Source: Dyadobacter soli
GTDB taxonomy: Bacteria > Bacteroidota > Bacteroidia > Cytophagales > Spirosomataceae
Direction: 5' to 3'
DNA length: 64,000 bases
Assembly: GCF_900101885.1 (NCBI RefSeq)
Contig: NZ_FNAN01000013.1
Location: 209,809 to 273,808 of the forward strand
Below, piece after piece: positions 1 through 8,932 of the stretch. The first letter of the stretch is position 1. Every line of letters begins with the position of its first letter. Below the pieces are notes generated by a model. It was not told the origin of the DNA. It made no database searches and saw only the letters and a list, made by a program, of their open reading frames with translations. The position numbers were made by a program, and so were the translations under genes.

Positions 1-1
1 C

Positions 2-121
2 ACCCGCCTCGAAGCCTACGAAGGCAAAACCTTCACCGGCGAGTACCTGATGACCACGGGGGTGCAGTTTACCATGTACAACGAGTTTGAGAGCGCAGTG
101 GTGCTTCTGACGAGTTTATGA
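2..121 (+). CDS. C-terminal end of a probable GH36 alpha-galactosidase (partial)
   Basis: An open frame enters from the left edge and stops at TGA 119-121, giving 39 residues. They include TGEYLMTTG followed by a strand-rich tail ending AVVLLTSL. This resembles the last beta-sandwich strands of GH36 alpha-galactosidases, which often read SGEYLMxVG and then SVVLELT. The match is from memory of the family and covers only the end of the protein. The galactose operon directly downstream on the same strand fits an alpha-galactosidase that frees galactose from oligosaccharides. Another beta-sandwich glycosidase is possible. Confidence 0.5.
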   Translation, partial: TRLEAYEGKTFTGEYLMTTGVQFTMYNEFESAVVLLTSL

Positions 122-191
122 GTTCATGAGTGAATGAGTTAAAATGCTCATACGCTGTACTCTCAACGCTTAAACTATAAACTCATAAACT
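113..191. repeat. 12-bp inverted repeat in a TGAGT-rich intergenic stretch
   Basis: AGTTTATGAGTT at 113-124 is the exact reverse complement of AACTCATAAACT at 180-191. The 55-base loop carries further degenerate ATGAGT copies. The left arm overlaps the stop codon of the upstream gene and the right arm ends 8 bases before the next start codon. It could fold in the mRNA between the two genes and act as a processing or stability element. No T-run follows it, so it is not a standard terminator. Confidence 0.45.
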
Positions 192-199
192 TTTTAAAA

Positions 200-3100
200 A
201 TGAACGTATCAGCCTGGACTGAAAAGGTGACGATCCCGACCTACCGTGCGGGGGAGCCGGAGAAGAACCCGATGTTCCTCGAAAAGAGGGTGTACCAGGG
301 CAGCAGCGGGGTCGTGTACCCGCATCCGGTGATCGAGAAGATTTCCGACGAAAAGACCGACCAGGAGTACAATGCCGTGTTCCTCGAAAATGAATACCTG
401 AAAATCATGATCCTGCCCGAGCTCGGGGGCCGCATTCAGCGCGCTTACGACAAGGTGCAAAAGCGTGATTTTGTGTACTATAACCAGGTGGTGAAGCCCG
501 CATTAGTGGGGCTGGCCGGCCCCTGGATCTCCGGCGGGATCGAGTTCAACTGGCCGCAGCACCATCGCCCGAGCACATTCAGCCCCGTGGATTTTTCGAT
601 TGAAGAAAATGCCGACGGCAGCAAAACGGTGTGGGTGAGCGAGACCGAAATCATGTTCCGTACCAAAGGCATGGCCGGATTTACTTTGTATCCCGGTAAG
701 GCATACCTCGAAATCCAGGGCAAACTTTTCAACCCGACGCCTTTCCCTCAGACATTCCTCTGGTGGGCCAATCCTGCTGTAAAGGTGAATGACGATTATC
801 AATCGGTATTCCCGCCGGATGTTTTCGCCGTTTTCGATCATGGCAAGCGCGATGTTTCGGATTTTCCTGTGGCTACTGGTACTTATTATAAGGTGGATTA
901 TGCGCCGGGGACGGACATTTCGCGCTATAAGAACATTCCGGTGCCGACTTCGTACATGGCGATCCAGTCGCAATACGACTTCATGGGCTGTTACGAGCAC
1001 GACACGCAGGCGGGTATGCTCCATGTGGCCGATCACCACGTGTCGCCGGGCAAAAAGCAATGGACCTGGGGCAATGGCGACTTCGGCTTTGCATGGGACC
1101 GCAACCTTACCGACGAGGACGGCCCGTACATCGAGCTCATGACCGGGATGTTCACCGACAACCAGCCGGATTTTTCATGGATTCAACCCAACGAGGCAAA
1201 GTCTTTTGAGCAGTATTTTATGCCTTATGCCAAAATCGGGGTGGTGAAAAATGCCAGCAAGGAAGCTGCATTGAATTTGGAATTTGTTGATAATGAATTG
1301 AATATCAAAGTTTACGCAACATCGGTTTACGAGAACGCTTCGATTACACTCCTTAAAAGTGGAGAAGAAGTAGCGTCTTTCACGTCGACCATTTCCCCGG
1401 CCGGTATTTTTGAAACCGTCGTAAAAACCGATGATACTTCGCAGCCTGAACTTTGGAAACTGATCGTGGCCGATCGGGAAGGCAACGAGCTCATTAGCTG
1501 GCAGCCGGAAGCAGCCGGTATCGATCGGGAAATTCCCAAAGCGGCTACCGCAGCCAAGGCGCCCGCGGATATTGAGCAAATCGAAGACTTGTTTTTGAAT
1601 GGCCTGCATTTGGAACAGTACCGCCACGCGACTTTCCGGCCGGAGGATTATTATGAAGAGGGATTACGGAGAAGTCCGGAAGATGTACGCTGCAACAATG
1701 CGATGGGCCTTTTGCTGCTCCGCCGCGGCCAGTTTGCCAAGGCGCAGCCCTATTTTGAGAAGGCCGTCGCAACGCTTTTGAAGCGCAATCCAAACCCCTA
1801 TGATGGCGAGCCGCATTACAATCTGGGCTTAGCATTGTTTTTCCAGCAAAAATACAAGGACGCTTACGACGCATTCTTCAAAGCGACCTGGAACGACGCG
1901 TTCCAGCACAGCGCATTCCTGTTCCTGGCCCGCATTGCCGCGCAGGAGGGTAAATGGGCCGATGCATTAAAACTGGTTGAAAAATCACTGATCCGTAACT
2001 ACCACAGCCCGTCGGTCCGGCATTTGAAAGCGGCTTTGCTGCGCAAAACGGGCCAGTACACGGCGGCCGCGAAACTGGCACATGAGTCGCTGGGCATCGA
2101 TCGGTTTAATTTCGGGTGTTTGCTGGAATGGTATTGGGCTGAAAAAGAGCAGGATATCGCAGATGAGACGCTCCTCGTTTCGCTGACGGAGAGAATGCGC
2201 GGCGCATTGCAGAACTATCAGGAGCTCGCGCTCGCCTATGCACATGCGGGCATGTATGCGGAGGCTGCGGAAGTTTTCAGGATTTATGACGGTCAGGTGA
2301 TGTCAGGAAGTGGTCAGGGATTGTCAGGAAGTAATGTTGATTCGCGGGTAGCGGGTTTGGTTTCGCCTTTGGTTTACTACTATCTTGGCTGGTTTACGCA
2401 GCAGAGCGGTGACCTGGGAAATGCATTGAGCTATTTTCAAAAAGCCGCTGGATTGAACCCCGCTTTCTGTTTTCCCAATAAAATAGAGGAGGTAACGATC
2501 CTGCAAAGCGCCATTGCATTGAATCCTGCCGACGGTAATGCGCATTCTCTGCTCGGTAATTTGTGGTATGACAAACGGCAGTATTCCGAGGCCATTGCCG
2601 CCTGGGAAGCCGCTATCCGCCTCGCGCCCGGTCTTGCGACGCCTTACCGCAACCTTTCGCTGGCTTATTATAACAAGTTGGGCAAAAAGCAAGAGGCGCT
2701 TGCGTTGCTCGAAAAAGCATTTACGCTTGATAGTACGGACGCCCGCGTGCTCATGGAGCTCGACCAGTTGTACAAAATCCTCCATAAGCCTGCCGATGAG
2801 CGCCTTGCATTGCTCGATGAATATCCGGTGCTGGTGGAGGACCGTGACGATCTGTACCTTGAACGGGTGACGCTGCTCAACAGCCTGTTCCGGTACGAAG
2901 AAGCGAAAGCATTGCTGGCCGCCAGGAAGTTCCATCCATGGGAAGGTGGCGAGGGTAAGGTGTTGAGCCAGTTCTTGGTATGCCACATTGAGCTCGCTAA
3001 GCAAGCTATCGAAGTACAGGAGTTTGAAGGTGCATTGGCGTTGCTGAATGCAACCCGCGTTTACCCGGAAAACCTGGGTGAAGGTAAAATTTACGGTACC

Positions 3101-3619
3101 CAGGAAAACGATGTCGATTACCTGATGGCATTGGCCTATGCAGGGTTGCAGCAGGAGGAACAGGCTATGGCGTATTTCAAAAATGCCACGATCGGCATCA
3201 GCGAGCCGGTGCAGGCCATTTACTACAACGACCAGCAGCCCGACAAGATATTTTACCAGGGCCTGGCCTGGCTGAAACTCGACGCACCGGAAAAAGCCCG
3301 GGCGATATTCGAACGTTTCGTACAGTTTGCCGACGCGCATTTGAACGACGATATCCGCATCGATTATTTCGCAGTCTCGTTGCCCGATATGCTCGTTTTC
3401 GACGCCGATCTTAACCTGCGCAACCGCGTGCATTGCCTGTATCTGAAAGGGCTGGGTTACCTCGGCCTGGGGGAATACGACGTCGCCAAAGCATTGCTGG
3501 AAGAAGTTGTTTCGCTTAATGCAAACCATCAGGCGGCCGCTGCTTACCTGCAAATGTGGCCGTTTTTCGAGCCGCTCACCGGTGTAACGGCCTCCAACGA
3601 CGCTACCTCCATTTCTTAA
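200..3619 (+). CDS. DUF5107 and TPR repeat protein of the galactose operon
   Basis: A 1139-residue protein. Residues 1 to about 350 look like DUF5107, a domain related to the galactose-mutarotase-like fold, with motifs ELGGRIQRAYD and GIEFNWPQHHRP. From about residue 465 to the end the protein is a long array of tetratricopeptide repeats, for example AMGLLLLRRGQFAKAQPYF and LLGNLWYDKRQYSEAIAAW. No signal peptide is visible, so it is probably cytoplasmic. It lies 18 bases before galK on the same strand, which points to a role with sugars, perhaps a carbohydrate-binding or epimerase-like domain on a protein-interaction scaffold. The exact activity is unknown. A short Gly/Ser-rich insertion near residues 698-710 is coded by a repetitive DNA stretch at 2291-2331. 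Confidence 0.85.
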   Translation: MNVSAWTEKVTIPTYRAGEPEKNPMFLEKRVYQGSSGVVYPHPVIEKISDEKTDQEYNAVFLENEYLKIMILPELGGRIQRAYDKVQKRDFVYYNQVVKPALVGLAGPWISGGIEFNWPQHHRPSTFSPVDFSIEENADGSKTVWVSETEIMFRTKGMAGFTLYPGKAYLEIQGKLFNPTPFPQTFLWWANPAVKVNDDYQSVFPPDVFAVFDHGKRDVSDFPVATGTYYKVDYAPGTDISRYKNIPVPTSYMAIQSQYDFMGCYEHDTQAGMLHVADHHVSPGKKQWTWGNGDFGFAWDRNLTDEDGPYIELMTGMFTDNQPDFSWIQPNEAKSFEQYFMPYAKIGVVKNASKEAALNLEFVDNELNIKVYATSVYENASITLLKSGEEVASFTSTISPAGIFETVVKTDDTSQPELWKLIVADREGNELISWQPEAAGIDREIPKAATAAKAPADIEQIEDLFLNGLHLEQYRHATFRPEDYYEEGLRRSPEDVRCNNAMGLLLLRRGQFAKAQPYFEKAVATLLKRNPNPYDGEPHYNLGLALFFQQKYKDAYDAFFKATWNDAFQHSAFLFLARIAAQEGKWADALKLVEKSLIRNYHSPSVRHLKAALLRKTGQYTAAAKLAHESLGIDRFNFGCLLEWYWAEKEQDIADETLLVSLTERMRGALQNYQELALAYAHAGMYAEAAEVFRIYDGQVMSGSGQGLSGSNVDSRVAGLVSPLVYYYLGWFTQQSGDLGNALSYFQKAAGLNPAFCFPNKIEEVTILQSAIALNPADGNAHSLLGNLWYDKRQYSEAIAAWEAAIRLAPGLATPYRNLSLAYYNKLGKKQEALALLEKAFTLDSTDARVLMELDQLYKILHKPADERLALLDEYPVLVEDRDDLYLERVTLLNSLFRYEEAKALLAARKFHPWEGGEGKVLSQFLVCHIELAKQAIEVQEFEGALALLNATRVYPENLGEGKIYGTQENDVDYLMALAYAGLQQEEQAMAYFKNATIGISEPVQAIYYNDQQPDKIFYQGLAWLKLDAPEKARAIFERFVQFADAHLNDDIRIDYFAVSLPDMLVFDADLNLRNRVHCLYLKGLGYLGLGEYDVAKALLEEVVSLNANHQAAAAYLQMWPFFEPLTGVTASNDATSIS
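2291..2331 (+). repeat. Direct repeats of TGTCAGG/TGGTCAGG inside the TPR gene
   Basis: Four copies of G(G/T)TCAGG occur about every 10 bases, and TGTCAGGAAG itself recurs exactly after 21 bases (2301 and 2322). They encode a Gly/Ser-rich insertion between TPR units. The octamer TGGTCAGG is the reverse complement of CCTGACCA, the core of the tandem decamers at 35801-35850 in this window. Confidence 0.5.
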
Positions 3620-3637
3620 TCATCGATTTCAAACCCT

Positions 3638-4795
3638 ATGCATACCCTTTCCAGAAGCGATCTGACCCGGCTGTTTGCAAGTGCCTTCGAAGGCACGCCG
3701 GATCTGATCGTCCGCTCGCCGGGCCGGATCAACCTCATCGGAGAGCATACCGATTACAACAATGGTTTTGTGCTGCCGGCGGCGATCAGTCAGGCGGTGT
3801 ATGTCGCTATCCGTCGCCGCGAGGATGATAGAATCCATTTATACGCCGCTGATTACAATGAAAGAGTGTCGGCGAATACCGCCGCGCTGACGCCCACGGG
3901 CACCTGGGCGGACTATGTTCTCGGGGTTGCCGATCAGTTTCAAAAGGCCGGTCACGCAGTGCCGGGTTTTGACCTTGTTATGACAGGTAATATTCCGGCC
4001 GGTGCAGGGCTTTCGTCCTCGGCGGCCATCGAATGCGCCGTCGCATTTGGCCTGAATGAATTGCTGGGTGGCGGTTTCGACCGGTTGCAGCTCGTGAAAA
4101 TGGCGCAGGCGGCGGAGCATGCTTTCGCGGGTGTGCGTTGCGGGATCATGGATATGTTCGCAAGTATGTTCGGGAAAAAGGACCACGCCATGCTGCTCGA
4201 TTGTCGCTCGCTCGAATACCGCTACGTGCCGCTGACGATGGAGGGGCATCACCTGGTGCTTTTCAATTCCAATGTGAAGCATTCCCTGGCCTCGTCGGAG
4301 TACAACGTGCGGCGGCAGGAATGCGAGGAAGGTGTTTCACTGATGCAAACCGAATACCCGGCGATCCGTGATATGCGCGATGTGACGTTGGAAATGCTGG
4401 CCGCATTCAAAGGGCGCATGCCTGTAAATGTATTCAAAAGGTGCAGCTATGTGGTCAACGAAAACGCCCGCTTGCTCGCTGCTTGCGACGACCTGCAAAG
4501 TGGCGACCTGGCGGCATTGGGCATAAAACTCAATGCTACGCACGCCGGTTTGAGCCAGGCGTACGAAGTAAGCTGCCCCGAACTCGATTTCCTCGCGGAC
4601 GCCGCGCTCGCGCATCCCGCAGTAGCAGGTGCGCGTATGGTAGGCGGCGGCTTCGGCGGCTGCACGATCAACCTTGTGCGCGATGGTTTTGTGGACGAAG
4701 TGATAGGCACTGTCAGCGATGCTTATCTGCAAAAGATGGACAAAATTACGGAAGTTTACCAGGTAGTTACAGCCGACGGAACCTCGCTGCTTTGA
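3638..4795 (+). CDS. galK: Galactokinase
   Basis: A 385-residue GHMP kinase that phosphorylates alpha-D-galactose at C1 with ATP, the first committed step of the Leloir pathway. The N-terminal galactokinase signature GRINLIGEHTDYNNGFVLP is present at about residues 29-47, the ATP-binding loop GAGLSSSAAIE at about 124-134, and the C-terminal GGGFGGCTINL near residue 340. Length matches the family. It sits between the DUF5107/TPR gene (18-base gap) and the sugar symporter (50-base gap), as part of one operon with galT. The start ATG is preceded by TTTCAAACCCT rather than a Shine-Dalgarno sequence. Confidence 0.97.
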   Translation: MHTLSRSDLTRLFASAFEGTPDLIVRSPGRINLIGEHTDYNNGFVLPAAISQAVYVAIRRREDDRIHLYAADYNERVSANTAALTPTGTWADYVLGVADQFQKAGHAVPGFDLVMTGNIPAGAGLSSSAAIECAVAFGLNELLGGGFDRLQLVKMAQAAEHAFAGVRCGIMDMFASMFGKKDHAMLLDCRSLEYRYVPLTMEGHHLVLFNSNVKHSLASSEYNVRRQECEEGVSLMQTEYPAIRDMRDVTLEMLAAFKGRMPVNVFKRCSYVVNENARLLAACDDLQSGDLAALGIKLNATHAGLSQAYEVSCPELDFLADAALAHPAVAGARMVGGGFGGCTINLVRDGFVDEVIGTVSDAYLQKMDKITEVYQVVTADGTSLL

Positions 4796-4845
4796 CGGCA
4801 TTCCGCCCATTTAAAAACCCAACAAAAAACAGACCCTTGAACCCT

Positions 4846-6183
4846 ATGAATGAGGCTCCCGCATACAACAGTTCCTACATCCTGGGCATCTCCCTGATCT
4901 CCGCGCTGGGTGGTTATCTTTTCGGCTTCGATTTCGCGGTGATTGCCGGCGCGCTGCCGTTTTTGCAGCAGCAATTCGGGCTCGACGTGTATTGGGAAGG
5001 CTTCGCAACCGGCAGTCTGGCCTTGGGCGCGATCCTGGGTTGCATTGTGGCCGGCTCGGTTTCCGATCGTTACGGTCGCAGGCCGGGATTGCTGCTTGCG
5101 GCGGCGATTTTCGGGGTTTCGTCTATTGCTATGGCTCTTGCGCCGGATCGTAATGCATTTATCGCCTTTCGTTTCGTGGCGGGAATAGGCGTGGGAATGG
5201 CTTCCATGCTCTCGCCGGTTTACATCGCCGAAATAGCCCCGGCGCATTTGCGTGGGCGAATGGTGGCGATCAACCAGCTTACGGTCGTGATCGGTATCCT
5301 TGTGACAAACCTTGTTAATTACGGCTTACGCAACCAGGGCGACGATGCCTGGCGATGGATGTTCGGCCTGGGTGCGGTGCCTTCCGTGGCATTTGTAATC
5401 GGGGCGTTCTTTTTGCCGGAAAGTCCGCGATGGCTCTTGATGGCCGGTCGGGGTGAAAAGGCGGCCGAAGTGCTGGGCAAAATCGGGAACCGCGCATATA
5501 TGCACGAGGCACTCGATAAAATGCGGGCTTCGATGGGAACAGTGCAGGTGCAGGGTTCCTATGCCGATGTTTTCAAAAAAGCCGTGTTCCCGGTGGTGCT
5601 TACGGGCATTGTGCTGGCCGTTTTCCAGCAGCTCTGCGGGATCAATGTGGTTTTTAATTACACACCTAAAATCTTCCAGAGCATCGGCGTATCGCAGGAC
5701 GGGCAGCTTTTGCAAACCATTTTCATCGGCTGCATTAACCTCGTGTTCACGATTGCCGCGATGCTTCTGGTAGATAAGTTAGGTCGTAAACCGCTGATGC
5801 TCATCGGTGCCGGCGGGCTGGCCGTTTTGTACATTATCGTAGCGATGATGCTCGCCAAAAGCTCGCCCGATGTGGCCTGGTTCCTGCTCGCTGCGATCGG
5901 TATTTATGCCATGACCCTCGCGCCCGTGACTTGGGTGCTGATCTCCGAAATCTTCCCGAACCAGATCCGGAGCCAGGCGTCCACCGTAGCCGTACTATGC
6001 CTCTGGGCAGCCTATTTCGTACTCGTTTTCACGTTCCCGATCCTTTTTGAGAAATTCAAAGACCATACTTTTTACATCTATTCCGCCATCTGCTTTGCGG
6101 GGCTGGTATTTACCTGGCTCAAAGTCCGGGAGACCAAAGGCAAGACCCTCGAAGAAATCGGCGAAGTTTTCAGTGCACATTAA
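4846..6183 (+). CDS. MFS sugar porter, galactose/H+ symporter-like
   Basis: A 445-residue major facilitator of the sugar porter family (GalP/XylE/GLUT type) with about twelve membrane segments. Family signatures are GGYLFGFDFAVIAGALP in TM1, DRYGRRPGLL in the loop between TM2 and TM3, PESPRWLL before the central loop, QQLCGINVVFNY in TM7, DKLGRKPLMLIG and the C-terminal ETKGKTLEEI. The frame is open upstream to 4441, but that part overlaps galK out of frame, so the ATG at 4846 is the start, with GAACCCT just before it. Its stop TAA overlaps the ATG of galT by one base. Position between galK and galT implies galactose (or glucose/galactose) import across the inner membrane. Confidence 0.93.
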   Translation: MNEAPAYNSSYILGISLISALGGYLFGFDFAVIAGALPFLQQQFGLDVYWEGFATGSLALGAILGCIVAGSVSDRYGRRPGLLLAAAIFGVSSIAMALAPDRNAFIAFRFVAGIGVGMASMLSPVYIAEIAPAHLRGRMVAINQLTVVIGILVTNLVNYGLRNQGDDAWRWMFGLGAVPSVAFVIGAFFLPESPRWLLMAGRGEKAAEVLGKIGNRAYMHEALDKMRASMGTVQVQGSYADVFKKAVFPVVLTGIVLAVFQQLCGINVVFNYTPKIFQSIGVSQDGQLLQTIFIGCINLVFTIAAMLLVDKLGRKPLMLIGAGGLAVLYIIVAMMLAKSSPDVAWFLLAAIGIYAMTLAPVTWVLISEIFPNQIRSQASTVAVLCLWAAYFVLVFTFPILFEKFKDHTFYIYSAICFAGLVFTWLKVRETKGKTLEEIGEVFSAH

Positions 6184-7232
6184 TGATGAACGCATTCGAT
6201 CTGACCGAACACCCGCACCGGCGTTACAACCCGCTTACCGGCGAATGGATACTCGTTTCGCCCCACCGCGCCAAACGGCCCTGGCAGGGCCAGCAGGAAG
6301 CCATCCCGCGTCCCGTATCTGTGCCCCACGACCCGGAATGTTACCTCTGCCGCGGCAATGAGCGCTCCAACGGCGCCACTAACCCCGATTACACAGACAC
6401 TTTTGTGTTCGAAAACGACTTCGGCGCATTGAACCAATCCGTACCCGAAGGCGGCTTTGGCGAAGGTGGCCTGCTGCTGGCCGAAGCCGAACGGGGCATT
6501 TGCAAGGTAATATGCTTCTCGCCCCGCCACGACCTTACCCTGGCCGATATGGAAGTGGCCGACATCCGGAAAGTCGTCGACGTCTGGCGCGAGGAGTATG
6601 CCGCATTAGGCGCTTTGGATTTCATCCGTTACGTGCAGATTTTTGAGAATAAGGGCGCGATGATGGGTTGCAGCAACCCGCACCCGCACGGGCAGGTGTG
6701 GGCGCAAAGCTCGGTACCTGTGGAGCCGGCGAGGGAAACGGTCATGCAGGAGGCATATTTTGCTAAAAATGGCCGCAGTCTGTTGTCGGATTACCTGGAA
6801 ATCGAATTGAAGGACCGGAAACGCATTGTCGCGGAAAATGAGCATTTTGCATTGCTCGTGCCGTTTTGGGCTGTTTGGCCGTTTGAAACGATGGTGGTGA
6901 GCAAAAGGCATTTCGGCAACATCCTGCAAATGGACGAGGCCGAATGCGACGCGTTCGCGGACATTACCAAAACCATAACAGCCGCTTATGACCAGCTCTT
7001 TGGCATTTCATTTCCTTACTCCTCGGGCATTCACCAGACGCCCACCGACGGGAAGGAATACCCGGGCTGGCATTTTCACATGCATTACTACCCGCCGCTG
7101 CTGCGTTCCGCCACCGTGAAGAAATTTATGGTCGGTTACGAGCTCATGGGCAATCCGCAGCGCGACATTACCCCAGAGGTAAGCGCCGGGCGCCTTCGCG
7201 CATTGGTTGTAAACCGGGAAGTTGTATTTTGA
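6183..7232 (+). CDS. galT: Galactose-1-phosphate uridylyltransferase
   Basis: A 349-residue HIT-superfamily enzyme that moves UMP from UDP-glucose to galactose-1-phosphate through a uridylylated histidine. The catalytic motif GCSNPHPHGQVW (HPH) is near residues 162-173. RYNPLTGEWILVSPHRAKRPW near the N-terminus and the paired ECYLCRGNERSN cysteines fit the family, as does HMHYYPPLLRSATVKKF near the C-terminus. Its ATG shares one base with the TAA of the transporter gene, so translation is probably coupled. A galE for UDP-galactose recycling is not in the window. Confidence 0.97.
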   Translation: MMNAFDLTEHPHRRYNPLTGEWILVSPHRAKRPWQGQQEAIPRPVSVPHDPECYLCRGNERSNGATNPDYTDTFVFENDFGALNQSVPEGGFGEGGLLLAEAERGICKVICFSPRHDLTLADMEVADIRKVVDVWREEYAALGALDFIRYVQIFENKGAMMGCSNPHPHGQVWAQSSVPVEPARETVMQEAYFAKNGRSLLSDYLEIELKDRKRIVAENEHFALLVPFWAVWPFETMVVSKRHFGNILQMDEAECDAFADITKTITAAYDQLFGISFPYSSGIHQTPTDGKEYPGWHFHMHYYPPLLRSATVKKFMVGYELMGNPQRDITPEVSAGRLRALVVNREVVF

Positions 7233-7289
7233 ACCTGGAATGAACGCTTGCAGCATTGCATTTTGAACTGATTTTCAGCACGAGCGAGG

Positions 7290-8192
7290 ATGAAAGAGAA
7301 AGCATTAAGAAAAAGGGAAGGTTTCGAAGGGCAGCGCCTCATTGTGCTGCCCCGCAAAATCCAGAATGACTTCCTGGTCGACGACCCCATTACCCGGCAG
7401 ATTTACATTACCGACATCGGCTACTACCCCAAGGCGCAGTTCCATTATGTGGAACGGCCGCAGGGGATCAGCCAGCATATCATTATCTATTGCCTTAACG
7501 GCCATGGTTGGGTCGAAATCAACAAGAAGAAGATCGAAGTGGCGCCGTCGCAGTTTATCGCCATCCCGGCCAACACGCCACACCGCTATGGCTCGGCCAC
7601 CGACGATCCCTGGACCATTTACTGGATCCATTTCAAAGGTCAGACGGCAGGCTATATCGTGGACCTTATTCTCAAAAATGCCAAAAATTACAAGCCGACA
7701 TTGGCTTATAATGCTAACAGGATCAAGCTGTTCGAAGAAATTTATACCAATCTGGAAAAGGGTTACAGCGCCGACACCCTGCGGTATGTGAACATGACCT
7801 TCTCGCATTTTCTGTCGTCGCTGCTCTACGAGGACAAGTTTAACAACATGGACACCGCCCAGGAAAGCCACGTAGTAGCCCACACGATCGACCTTATGCA
7901 AAAGCGCATCGGCGACGTGATCAGCCTCAACGAATTCGCCTCCTTCGCCAACCTCTCGGTGTCGCATTTCTCCGTGCTCTTCCGCAGCAAAACCGGCTAT
8001 TCGCCCATCGAATATTTCAACCACCTGAAAATCCAGAAAGCCTGCCAGTACCTGACATTCACGAAAATGAGTATCAAGGAAATGGCCATCATGCTCGGTG
8101 TCGAGGACCAGTATTACTTTTCAAGAATGTTTTCGAAACTGATGGATATCCCCCCGACGGAGTATCGGAAGCGGAATATGGTAAATGGGTGA
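7290..8192 (+). CDS. AraC family regulator, likely of the galactose regulon
   Basis: A 300-residue protein with an N-terminal cupin-like sensor domain (about 35-160; it includes QGISQHIIIYCLNGHGWVEI and IPANTPHRYG) and a C-terminal pair of helix-turn-helix motifs (about 195-295). The second helix pair shows SIKEMAIMLGVEDQYYFSRMF and ends PPTEYRK, typical of AraC/XylS proteins. It starts 57 bases after galT on the same strand. It is the best candidate to bind the three paired operators with 21-bp half-site spacing found before galM, the GH27-like gene and susC. The ligand is probably galactose or a galactoside; that is inference. Confidence 0.9.
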   Translation: MKEKALRKREGFEGQRLIVLPRKIQNDFLVDDPITRQIYITDIGYYPKAQFHYVERPQGISQHIIIYCLNGHGWVEINKKKIEVAPSQFIAIPANTPHRYGSATDDPWTIYWIHFKGQTAGYIVDLILKNAKNYKPTLAYNANRIKLFEEIYTNLEKGYSADTLRYVNMTFSHFLSSLLYEDKFNNMDTAQESHVVAHTIDLMQKRIGDVISLNEFASFANLSVSHFSVLFRSKTGYSPIEYFNHLKIQKACQYLTFTKMSIKEMAIMLGVEDQYYFSRMFSKLMDIPPTEYRKRNMVNG

Positions 8193-8208
8193 GATGCTGG
8201 ATGCGCTT

Positions 8209-8745
8209 TCAGAAGAACCGTTTAAAGCGCATTAGTTTTCGAATATCATGCAAGTCGTAGTACATAAGTTTTGTCTTATTGCTCGGTTTGTCTGTTGGTA
8301 ACTCGTCGAATCCATTTTTATCATAGAACCCAACCGACTGCAGGTATGCGTCTACCAGCAAGAAGCGGCAACCGGCCGGACTGTTTTCTAAAAAGTAAAT
8401 TTTAATATAATCCAGAATTTTCTTGCCGTAACCCGCGCCCTGGTATTTATGGTCGATCGCGAGCCGTCCGATCCGCAATGCAGGATAGCTGTTCCTACGC
8501 TTTGGATATGGGACACATTCTTTGATTTTTCGCCATTTATTGGTGTCTTCCTGACAGAGCCGATCATTTGAAACACAAAAGAAACCGACAAGGCTGTTGT
8601 TATCTTCCAAGATATAGCTGGTTGATAAAAGCTGGTCTTGGTAAGGCTTCGCATCGGTGAGTAAAAACTCGTTCAAGTCTTTGTCGTTGCAATCAAATGG
8701 CGCAAACTCATAGTCAGGCGATAGCTTAACTATGCTCAGGTTCAT
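8209..8745 (-). CDS. GNAT acetyltransferase, possible toxin of a TA pair
   Basis: A 178-residue GNAT-fold N-acetyltransferase. FDCNDKDLNEFL near the N-terminus, the acetyl-CoA loop GRLAIDHKYQGAGYGKKILD and RFLLVDAYLQSVGFYDKNGF near the C-terminus are the pattern of TacT/AtaT-like GNAT toxins, which acetylate aminoacyl-tRNA. Its start overlaps the 3' end of an upstream small gene by 20 bases, the usual layout of toxin-antitoxin operons with the small partner first. The stretch looks AT-richer than the galactose genes around it, which suggests transfer. It could also be a housekeeping acetyltransferase. Confidence 0.8.
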   Translation of the reverse strand: MNLSIVKLSPDYEFAPFDCNDKDLNEFLLTDAKPYQDQLLSTSYILEDNNSLVGFFCVSNDRLCQEDTNKWRKIKECVPYPKRRNSYPALRIGRLAIDHKYQGAGYGKKILDYIKIYFLENSPAGCRFLLVDAYLQSVGFYDKNGFDELPTDKPSNKTKLMYYDLHDIRKLMRFKRFF

Positions 8746-8932
8746 CTGGTTGTACTTTTTTTGTTTTTGGATTGTTTTCTACAAAAAGGGACGCTATGAA
8801 TTCATAGTTCTTTTTCATCTCCGCGTACTCCTCAGCTGTAATCATTTTGTTTCTGTTTGCATACAATTGCGCTTCAAATTTTCTCCACTCGCGTCTCGTT
8901 AACACCGGTGTTTCTTCAATAGGTCGTGCCAT
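8726..8932 (-). CDS. Small protein upstream of GNAT gene, antitoxin candidate
   Basis: A charged 68-residue protein beginning MARPIEETPVL and including ITAEEYAEMKKNYEFI. The open frame reaches 8959, but the inner ATG at 8932 is preferred because MARPxxETPxL is, as far as I recall, how related small Bacteroidota proteins start. Such proteins are often encoded directly before GNAT genes. It is not the DUF1778 ribbon-helix-helix antitoxin usually paired with GNAT toxins. The 20-base overlap with the acetyltransferase gene implies co-translation. The antitoxin role is inferred from layout only. Confidence 0.65.
   Translation of the reverse strand: MARPIEETPVLTRREWRKFEAQLYANRNKMITAEEYAEMKKNYEFIASLFVENNPKTKKVQPDEPEHS

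Noticed and set aside
2324..3553. A 409-codon minus-strand frame opposite the TPR gene
   Set aside because: It lies wholly inside a convincing TPR array on the other strand and shows no domain.
4441..4845. Upstream extension of the sugar symporter frame by 135 codons
   Set aside because: It overlaps galK in another frame and is Arg-rich nonsense; the ATG at 4846 starts at the usual family N-terminus.
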